64,000 nt of DNA from Halobacillus sp. A5 (GTDB lineage: Bacteria > Bacillota > Bacilli > Bacillales > Halobacillaceae): the NCBI RefSeq assembly GCF_024189315.1, contig NZ_JAIZEO010000001.1, positions 1 through 64,000 of the forward strand, read 5' to 3'. The first letter of the stretch is position 1. Each line of letters begins with the position of its first letter. Positions 57,699 through 64,000 of the stretch are shown here, piece by piece. A model generated the notes under the pieces. It had not been told where the DNA came from. It ran no database searches and was given only the letters and a program-made list of their open reading frames with translations. The position numbers and the translations under genes are program-made.

Positions 57699-58491
57699 TC
57701 AGCTTTGCATTCAGTGTTTCATAGCCTTGTTTTAAACCGTCGGGGTGATGGGCATCAGATCCATAAATTAAAGGGATACCTTTAGAAGAAGCAAGGGTTG
57801 CGATTGACAGGGGCGGGTAGGTCTCAAGGCAATATTCTTTCTTTATACCTGCACCGTTATAGTCAAGGCTCAACTCCTGCTTCTTAACTATGTCCAGAAA
57901 TTCAATAGCCATATGGCGCCACTCGGCCGGCGGATCGTATATTTGCTGGAACTTCTTTACTAATGTCATGTGACCAATTCGTTTAGGTTTGTATCTGCCT
58001 AAATCACAGAGGGCTGATTCCTTCAATTGTGCATAGTAAAGGCTGTAAAGGTTGTAAATCGAACCTGCATCGTTTATTGCCTGATTAAACATCGCCGGAC
58101 TGTAATCGATGCAATACCAGTCATTTGCTGGTTTTAGAAAATGGACAGATAAAATGCTGTCATCTACATAAGGTCCGTACCGATCAAGAAAGGCTTCTAT
58201 TTCCCTTTCATAACCATAAATGTAATCTACCTCAAATCCGGTGTGAATAGTAATATCATCTTTATATGCTTTCTTTAAGCGAGATACAGTTTCGAGATAG
58301 TCGTTAACGTCTTCCATCTTCATAGAGCTGTCCCGGTTAGGAGCAGGGTCTGTAAAAGACGGAGGCAGAGGTGCGTGCTCGGTAAAAGTCATTGAAGAAT
58401 AATCCAATGAGATAGCCCTTTCGATGTAAGATTCCAAAGCTTCATTAGAGCCGTGTGGGCAATAGGGAGTATGAATGTGGCCGTCCTTCAT
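57688..58491 (-). CDS. hisJ: Histidinol-phosphatase, PHP family
   Basis: A 267-residue PHP-domain phosphatase of the HisJ/HisK type. Metal ligands are visible: DGHIHTPYCPHG, MTFTEHAPLPP, GFEVDYI, VHFLKPANDWYCIDY, RIGHMTLV, and the C-terminal GSDAHHPDGLKQG. It dephosphorylates L-histidinol phosphate in histidine biosynthesis, though no other his genes are nearby. Its 3' end overlaps refZ by 11 bases. AAAGGAGAATATC lies before the ATG. Confidence 0.92.
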   Translation of the reverse strand: MKDGHIHTPYCPHGSNEALESYIERAISLDYSSMTFTEHAPLPPSFTDPAPNRDSSMKMEDVNDYLETVSRLKKAYKDDITIHTGFEVDYIYGYEREIEAFLDRYGPYVDDSILSVHFLKPANDWYCIDYSPAMFNQAINDAGSIYNLYSLYYAQLKESALCDLGRYKPKRIGHMTLVKKFQQIYDPPAEWRHMAIEFLDIVKKQELSLDYNGAGIKKEYCLETYPPLSIATLASSKGIPLIYGSDAHHPDGLKQGYETLNAKLIMK

Positions 58492-58648
58492 GACGATATT
58501 CTCCTTTCACACTTGAATTAATTGTCAATCTGATAATTTATTTGAAATATTTTAGCCAAATTGGTCTCTCCCATGGTATCATAAGAGACAACTAAATTTA
58601 ATTTTGGACGATATATTTTGACGTTGTTATTTTGTAAGGAGGCTGTCT

Positions 58649-60340
58649 ATGAGGTACGTTATTGGAGGCATTTTAGTTTTAATTGCTCTGATTATCTTTG
58701 GCTTAATTTGGCGTAAAAAAGTATACGATGAAGTTGATAGACTCGAAGGCTGGAAAATGGATATTATGCATCGGAATGTGTCCGATGAATTATCCAGAGT
58801 GAAAGCTCTTAATCTATCAGGAGAAACTCAGGAAAGATTCGAGACCTGGCGTGATCGCTGGGATCAAATTGTTACAAAAGAACTGCCGGATTTAGAAGAA
58901 GATTTATTTGATGCCGAAGAAGCAGCAGACCGCTATCGCCTTTCAAAAGTGAAAAAGGTGCTGAATCATACAGAACAAAAGCTTCAGAGTGTAGAAGAAG
59001 ATATAGCTAAGATGCTCGAGGAACTTGAGATGCTTCTCGACTCAGAGAAAAGCAGCCGAATGGAAATCGAAGCCATTGAACCTGAACTCAAAGAACTTAA
59101 AAGAAAACTCTTACATAGCCGCCATCAATATGGAAAAGCTGCTGTAGTTTTTGAAGAACGAATACAGAGTTTAGAAGCGGACTTGGAAGAGTATGCAGAT
59201 CTTACAGTTCAGGGGAATTACTTAGAAGCAAGTGAGCTTGTACACTCCATTAGAGAAAAGCTGGAGATTCTTATGGAAGATGTCAGCTTTTTCCCTGATC
59301 GCTTTAAGAAAACGAATAAGGAACTGCCAGACCAGCTTAATGAGCTTCTCAGCGGGTTAAAGGAAATGGAAGAAGAGGGATACCGTGTACAATATTTAGG
59401 ATTCCAACCTGAAATTGAAAACTATAAAGAACAGCTTGGTAAAAACCTCGAAAGGCTTGAAAAAGGTGACCAGGAGGGGGTGCAGGAATTAATTGAAGAG
59501 ATCGAGCCCCGTATACAGGAAATGTATCAAATTCTGGAGAAAGAAGCCTTAGCTCATAGTTACGTGGATCAGCAGCATCCCTCTTTAAAAGGACTGCTCG
59601 ACGAGTTGGAAGCAGTCATGGAAGAGACCAATAATGAATTATATGATTTGCAGATGACTTACCAAATGGAAGGCGAAGATGAAGAGGTACACCAGAATAT
59701 TATTCAAAAGATGACTCAATTGAAGAAAAAGTATTTAAGCTTTGACAAGAAATTAAATGATAATGAGACTTCGTTTACAGAGCTGCGTGATGATCTGGAC
59801 AGCCTAATGGTAGAGCTTGAGAGTCTTAAAGAAAACCATAAGCTGTTCAGTGATAGAATTCAGAGTCTGCGAAGTGATGAACTTGAAGCGAAAGCTAAGC
59901 TGTCTGAAATGGAACAGTTAATTAATGATACGGACCGACGTTTAAAAAGAAGTAATCTTCCCGGTATACCAACGATTTTCTTTGAAGGTATGCAGCAAGC
60001 CAGCCAGCACATTGACGATGTTTTTGAAAGTCTGGAAAAGCAGCCTTTAGATATGAACGAGGTAAATGACAAGCTGGAATCTGCTGTTGCTCAAACAGAA
60101 GAGGTCAATGAACAGGCTAAGAAGCTCCTTCGTCAAGCACGTACCGCTGAACGTGTTATTCAATATGGTAATCGTTACCGCAGTCAGTATCCAATGCTTG
60201 CTGCAAGGCTGATGGAAGCTGAGAATGATTTTAGATCCTATAGATATGAAGAAGCATTGGAGAGAGCATCAGCTGCTATCGAGGAAGTCGATCCTGGCGC
60301 ACTCAGTCGTATTGAAAATAAAGAAGAAGCACTCGCGTAG
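58649..60340 (+). CDS. ezrA: Septation ring formation regulator EzrA
   Basis: A 563-residue protein with one N-terminal membrane helix (VIGGILVLIALIIFGLIW) and then an all-helical, coiled-coil body rich in E, L and K that matches EzrA. EzrA anchors at the membrane, restrains FtsZ ring formation away from midcell and is part of the divisome. The C-terminus carries NRYRSQYPMLAARLMEAEND, the conserved patch near the end of EzrA. AAGGAGG lies before the ATG. Length is normal for the family. Confidence 0.95.
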   Translation: MRYVIGGILVLIALIIFGLIWRKKVYDEVDRLEGWKMDIMHRNVSDELSRVKALNLSGETQERFETWRDRWDQIVTKELPDLEEDLFDAEEAADRYRLSKVKKVLNHTEQKLQSVEEDIAKMLEELEMLLDSEKSSRMEIEAIEPELKELKRKLLHSRHQYGKAAVVFEERIQSLEADLEEYADLTVQGNYLEASELVHSIREKLEILMEDVSFFPDRFKKTNKELPDQLNELLSGLKEMEEEGYRVQYLGFQPEIENYKEQLGKNLERLEKGDQEGVQELIEEIEPRIQEMYQILEKEALAHSYVDQQHPSLKGLLDELEAVMEETNNELYDLQMTYQMEGEDEEVHQNIIQKMTQLKKKYLSFDKKLNDNETSFTELRDDLDSLMVELESLKENHKLFSDRIQSLRSDELEAKAKLSEMEQLINDTDRRLKRSNLPGIPTIFFEGMQQASQHIDDVFESLEKQPLDMNEVNDKLESAVAQTEEVNEQAKKLLRQARTAERVIQYGNRYRSQYPMLAARLMEAENDFRSYRYEEALERASAAIEEVDPGALSRIENKEEALA

Positions 60341-60349
60341 GGCTGTTTC

Positions 60350-60667
60350 ATGAAAAAAATATTAATTTTATTATTAGCGGGAAGCTCATTAATTGTTTGG
60401 ACGATTACTATTATTTTATTAATTACTGCTGACAGCGGTCAGTTGGATGCCGGCGCCCACAGCTCCGCTTACCATACTGGGGTGGATGAGCGAAAATCAA
60501 TAGATGTTCATCGCATCTCTTTAACTGAAGGCAAAGAAGTGGAAAAAGCAGAGACGGTACTCGGCCAGCAGACAATTAGCGAAAATATGGCTGATGATAT
60601 GAGTGTTGATGGAAAAATTAGTATTGATACTCTTTTAAAAGCTTTAGACATTGGGTTATCTGAATAA
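60350..60667 (+). CDS. Small membrane-anchored protein of unknown function (105 aa)
   Basis: Starts 9 bases after ezrA, so it is co-expressed. The N-terminus is a single membrane helix or signal anchor (ILILLLAGSSLIVWTITIILLI), followed by a hydrophilic extracytoplasmic domain with KSIDVHRISLTEGKEVEKAE and a C-terminal ISIDTLLKALDIGL. No family was recognised. Tight coupling to ezrA suggests a role at the division site or envelope, but this is only a guess. A strong terminator follows. Confidence 0.7.
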   Translation: MKKILILLLAGSSLIVWTITIILLITADSGQLDAGAHSSAYHTGVDERKSIDVHRISLTEGKEVEKAETVLGQQTISENMADDMSVDGKISIDTLLKALDIGLSE

Positions 60668-60678
60668 GAAGCAGCGAA

Positions 60679-60710
60679 GGGCCGGCATTCTTTAAGAATG
60701 CCGGCTCTTA
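60679..60710 (+). terminator. Terminator of the ezrA unit
   Basis: GGCCGGCATTC, TTTA loop, AGAATGCCGGCTC, followed by TTATTG. Confidence 0.8.
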
Positions 60711-60788
60711 TTGTAAGAGATAGACTGTTATAGTGAGTTTATGGTAAGATTATGGACTGCTATGGATTGATTTAAAGGAGCAAATATA

Positions 60789-61919
60789 ATGATTTATTTT
60801 GATAACAGCGCTACAACCAGACCATTTCCAGAGGTGCTTGAAGTATTTGAGAAGGTTGCTGACCAATACTATGCCAATCCTTCTTCACCTCATACTCTCG
60901 GAGCGGAGGCGGAAAGGTTGATGATTCAAACCAGACTTAAAATTGCGGAACAACTCGAGGTCAATGCTCATGAAATAATTTTCACCTCAGGGGGAACGGA
61001 AGGGAATAATCTGGCTATTAAAGGGGCGGCTTTAGAGCACCAGAACAGGGGGAGACATTTAATAACCTCCAGTGTAGAGCATCCCTCTGTTATCGAAGCT
61101 TTTAGAGGATTAGAACAGTTGGGGTTTGAGGTAACTTATCTAGACGTTGACCGCTATGGCTGTGTAGATCCGGCTGATGTAGAAAAAGCGATTAGAGACG
61201 ATACCATACTTGTAAGTGTCATGTCCGTTAATAATGAGCTGGGAACGGTTCAGCCAATAAAGGAAATTGCAAAGATCACCTCCGGTTATCCTAAAGTTTA
61301 TTTGCATGTTGATCATGTGCAAGGGATGGGGAAGGTTCCACTAGCTATGAATGAAGTTCCGATTGACCTCCTTACACTCTCAGGTCATAAGCTCCATGGA
61401 CTTAAAGGTACAGGTGTATTGGTTGTAAGAGACGGCATCAAGCTGTTCCCTCTCTTTCATGGGGGCGGACACGAAATCAACCTTCGCTCAGGTACAGAAA
61501 ATCTGCCGGGGATGGTTGCTTTCAATAAAGCGTTACGTTTAGTTAAGGAGAAGGAAAAAGGACGGGTAAAGGAATTATATAATCTTCGTACTGAATTAAT
61601 TTCGAAATTGAAGCAGATGGACGAGGTTGTCATAAATTCTCCTAAGAAAGGTGCACCGCATATTGTAAATATTTCAGTACCGGGAATTAAGCCTGAAGTT
61701 ATGGTTCATTTACTGGCTGAGAGCGGAATCTATATCTCAACTAAATCTGCTTGCTCTTCAAAGCATCCGGACCGCAGTGCTGTACTGCAAGCTTGTGGTG
61801 TGGAAGAAGAAATAATGAACTCAGCTTTAAGAATCAGTCTTTCTTATCAAAATGATCTATCAGAAGTAGACAAATTTATAGAAGCTTTTAAACGTTCCAT
61901 TAACTATTTAAAAAGATAA
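60789..61919 (+). CDS. nifZ: Cysteine desulfurase NifZ
   Basis: A 376-residue class V aminotransferase-fold desulfurase of the NifS/IscS type. PLP lysine is in LSGHKLHGLKGTG, the substrate pocket in TSGGTEGNNLAIKG, and the persulfide cysteine in STKSACSSKHPDRS. Adjacent to thiI, so it is the NifZ that supplies sulfur to ThiI for 4-thiouridine in tRNA, as established in B. subtilis. AAAGGAGC precedes the ATG. The 12-base gap to thiI makes an operon. Confidence 0.94.
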   Translation: MIYFDNSATTRPFPEVLEVFEKVADQYYANPSSPHTLGAEAERLMIQTRLKIAEQLEVNAHEIIFTSGGTEGNNLAIKGAALEHQNRGRHLITSSVEHPSVIEAFRGLEQLGFEVTYLDVDRYGCVDPADVEKAIRDDTILVSVMSVNNELGTVQPIKEIAKITSGYPKVYLHVDHVQGMGKVPLAMNEVPIDLLTLSGHKLHGLKGTGVLVVRDGIKLFPLFHGGGHEINLRSGTENLPGMVAFNKALRLVKEKEKGRVKELYNLRTELISKLKQMDEVVINSPKKGAPHIVNISVPGIKPEVMVHLLAESGIYISTKSACSSKHPDRSAVLQACGVEEEIMNSALRISLSYQNDLSEVDKFIEAFKRSINYLKR

Positions 61920-61931
61920 AGGAGCAATAAT

Positions 61932-63137
61932 ATGAAATTTGAATCAATATTAATTCGCTATGGGGAAATGGCGATTAAAGGGAAAAATCGAAAATACTTC
62001 GAAAGGAAACTGCAGGATCATTTAATAAAAAAGCTGAGCCAGCAATTTTCATATACGAGAGTAAAGAAACAAAGAGACCGTATGTATGTTGTCCTCAACG
62101 GAGAAGATCCCCATCAAGTTATGAATGAATGTCAGCAGGTGTTCGGAATTCACTCACTTTCTTTTGCGGTGAAAGTAGAAAAAGATGAGCAGTTAATTAA
62201 AGATGCTGCATTATTTGCCTTCAAGGATGACCCTGATGCAGAAACGTTTAAGGTTTCCTCAAGAAGAGCAGATAAAAGCTTTCAAATTGGTTCTCAAGAC
62301 TTAAATTATAAAGTGGGCGGACATATTCTAGCTAATACGGATGGAGTTACTGTTGATGTTCACAATCCTGACGTAGAGATAAAAATAGAAGTAAGAAATG
62401 ATGCGGCTTATATCACTGCCAAGGATTATCCTGGTGCAGGCGGTTTTCCTGTTGGGACTTCCGGACAGTCTTTACTCATGTTGTCTGGAGGAATTGATAG
62501 TCCAGTTGCCGGGTACTTAATGATGAAAAGAGGCGTACAGCTTGAAGCTATACACTTTCACTCTCCCCCTTTCACTAGTGATCGTGCTAAACAAAAAGTA
62601 TTAGATTTAGCCGGGAAGCTATCAAAGTACTGCCAGCGCATAAATGTTCACATTGTGCCCTTTACTGATTTACAGCAAAAGATCCATCAGCAGATTCCGG
62701 AGGGGTACAGTATGACAGTTATGCGGAGGATGATGCTGAGAATCAGTGAAAGAATTGCTGCCGAAAGAGAGATTTTATCGATGACCACAGGGGAAAGCTT
62801 AGGACAAGTTGCAAGCCAGACGATGGAGAGTATGAACGCAATTAATGAAGTTACAAACTTCCCTGTGCTTCGCCCGCTGGCAGCTATGGATAAGCTGGAT
62901 ATTATTGATATTTCAAGAAAAATAGACACGTATTCAATTTCAACACTTCCTTACGAGGATTGCTGTACGATTTTTGTTCCAAAAGCTCCTAAGACGAAGC
63001 CGACAAGGGAAAATGCAAGTTATTATGAGTCTAATGTTGATTTTTCAAAAGAATTGGATGAAGCTGTAGATCAAACTCAGATCATAGAAATTAAACATGA
63101 AAAAAACTTTGATAGTGAGTTTGAAAACTTATTTTAA
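61932..63137 (+). CDS. thiI: tRNA 4-thiouridine synthetase ThiI
   Basis: A 401-residue protein with an N-terminal ferredoxin-like and THUMP region, then a PP-loop ATP pyrophosphatase (MLSGGIDSPVAGYLMMKRG). It lacks the C-terminal rhodanese domain of the E. coli protein, as in other Bacillaceae, where NifZ hands over sulfur instead. The cysteine in YEDCCTIFVP is a candidate acceptor. Catalyses s4U8 formation in tRNA. AAAGGAGC lies before the ATG. Confidence 0.96.
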   Translation: MKFESILIRYGEMAIKGKNRKYFERKLQDHLIKKLSQQFSYTRVKKQRDRMYVVLNGEDPHQVMNECQQVFGIHSLSFAVKVEKDEQLIKDAALFAFKDDPDAETFKVSSRRADKSFQIGSQDLNYKVGGHILANTDGVTVDVHNPDVEIKIEVRNDAAYITAKDYPGAGGFPVGTSGQSLLMLSGGIDSPVAGYLMMKRGVQLEAIHFHSPPFTSDRAKQKVLDLAGKLSKYCQRINVHIVPFTDLQQKIHQQIPEGYSMTVMRRMMLRISERIAAEREILSMTTGESLGQVASQTMESMNAINEVTNFPVLRPLAAMDKLDIIDISRKIDTYSISTLPYEDCCTIFVPKAPKTKPTRENASYYESNVDFSKELDEAVDQTQIIEIKHEKNFDSEFENLF

Positions 63138-63144
63138 AGAGCCG

Positions 63145-63174
63145 ACCTCTCAGCAGTCTTGATGCTGGGAGGTT
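63145..63174 (+). terminator. Terminator after thiI
   Basis: ACCTCTCAGCA / TGCTGGGAGGT hairpin followed by TTTC. Confidence 0.65.
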
Positions 63175-63206
63175 TCATAAAACTATAGCCAAGGAGTCGA
63201 AGTAAT

Positions 63207-64000
63207 ATGGAGTTATGGTATGGTGGGAAGATTTATACAATGAAGAAAGAGGGAGACTGGGTAGAAGCAGTTATCACCGAAAATGGTGATATTGTGGCTG
63301 CTGGGCGTACTAACGACTTATATACAGTTTATAAAAGTGAAATTAAAGTAGAACATGATTTAAAAGGCGCGGTAATGTATCCTGGTTTTACTGACAGTCA
63401 TTTGCATATTATGGGGCACGGAGAGCGTTTAATGAGGCTCGATCTCTCCTTTATGAAGTCTGCTGAAGAAGTATTACAGGCGCTCAGCCAGCATGCAGAA
63501 CAGTTGGAGCCCGGCGAGTGGATTATTGGGGATGGATGGAATGAGAATCAATGGGAAGACAGAAGAGTTATACATAGAAGAGAATTGGACCTTATCTCTT
63601 CGGATCATCCAATGATGCTGACAAGGGTATGCCGTCATGCACTTCTGGCCAATTCAGAAGCGTTGCAGTTAGCTCAAGTGACCGAAAAAACAACAGACCC
63701 GCAGGGAGGCGTCGTAGTTAGGGACGAAGACGGCACACCCAGCGGATACTTCTTAGATCAAGCTCAAGAACTGGTTAAGAAAGCAATGCCTCAGGTTACC
63801 ACTGAATATTTGTGTAAAGCTGCTGAATTAGCCGTTCGTGATATGCATGCTTTTGGCTTGGTCGGCGGACATAGTGAAGATTTAAATTATTATGGAGGTT
63901 TTACGAAAACATTTAATGCTTTTAATGAAGTGATTGAAGGAGATAAGGTCAAGTTTAGGGCCCACCTTCTCGTCCATCATGGTGTGGTGGATGACATGCA
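63207..64000 (+). CDS. Amidohydrolase, YtcJ-like (Amidohydro_3), incomplete
   Basis: The first 264 codons of a metal-dependent amidohydrolase that runs off the window. The start is MELWYGGKIYTM, with AAGGAG before ATG at 63207. The metal-binding HxH is in YPGFTDSHLHIMGHG, and the Amidohydro_3/YtcJ-type motifs WIIGDGWNENQW, HPMMLTRVCRHALLANS and GYFLDQAQELV are present. Such proteins hydrolyse amide or imide bonds of unknown substrates, with one or two zinc ions. Nothing in the neighbourhood indicates the substrate. Confidence 0.88.
   Translation, partial: MELWYGGKIYTMKKEGDWVEAVITENGDIVAAGRTNDLYTVYKSEIKVEHDLKGAVMYPGFTDSHLHIMGHGERLMRLDLSFMKSAEEVLQALSQHAEQLEPGEWIIGDGWNENQWEDRRVIHRRELDLISSDHPMMLTRVCRHALLANSEALQLAQVTEKTTDPQGGVVVRDEDGTPSGYFLDQAQELVKKAMPQVTTEYLCKAAELAVRDMHAFGLVGGHSEDLNYYGGFTKTFNAFNEVIEGDKVKFRAHLLVHHGVVDDM

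Overview
The window is chromosomal DNA of a low-GC, spore-forming, probably halophilic or alkaliphilic Bacillaceae bacterium (Halobacillus/Virgibacillus-like; inferred, not proven). The gene order closely follows the Bacillus subtilis ytfP-ytgP ... thiI stretch. Genes that point to this group include sftA, refZ, ezrA, ccpA, acuABC, the bacilliredoxin brxC, the sodium-type stator genes motPS and a tyrosine T-box in front of tyrS.

Layout. 1-350: 3' end of a 23S rRNA, then 5S rRNA and a terminator. 350-1110: a gene-poor stretch with a decayed toxin-like leader and one doubtful small ORF. 1120-39900: a conserved backbone. It carries envelope genes (murJ-like ytgP, murC, a class A PBP), RNA and translation genes (ytzG, thpR, trmB, ytpR, tyrS), peptidases (pepV, ytoP), redox genes (ytpP, brxC), the DNA translocase sftA, a nicotinate phosphoribosyltransferase, aroA, ccpA, motPS and acuABC. 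39975-55651: a 15.6 kb island between tyrS and rpsD, which are neighbours in B. subtilis. 55632-64000: the backbone resumes with rpsD, ytsP, refZ, hisJ, ezrA, a small membrane protein, nifZ, thiI and the start of an amidohydrolase.

The island is bounded by a 22-bp exact direct repeat of the 3' end of rpsD, so rpsD stays intact after insertion. Short iterated GGGGCT motifs lie just inside both ends, and an integrase-like C-terminal remnant lies next to the left repeat. Much of the cargo is decaying: a replication-relaxation-type gene, a patatin, a second glycosyltransferase, an amidase start, an iron-siderophore-type ABC ATPase, a beta-propeller protein and a response regulator are all broken. 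Apparently intact cargo includes an ArsR/SRPBCC set, a histidine kinase with its response regulator, an MGDG-synthase-type glycosyltransferase, an AraC regulator and an SDR.

The most striking object is the GC-rich block at about 46840-50215 inside the island. It carries a two-gene ABC transporter (ATPase plus an 844-aa FtsX/MacB-type permease) of actinobacterial character. The block is joined to low-GC host-type start signals upstream and to the low-GC lipid-type glycosyltransferase downstream, as if one operon. Fragments of a second, slightly different copy of the same transporter flank it on both sides, and the left fragment is again followed by a broken glycosyltransferase relative. I read this as a recently acquired, rearranged transporter plus glycolipid-enzyme module next to a two-component system. 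Its function is unknown; envelope-lipid modification or export of an envelope-active compound is a reasonable hypothesis.
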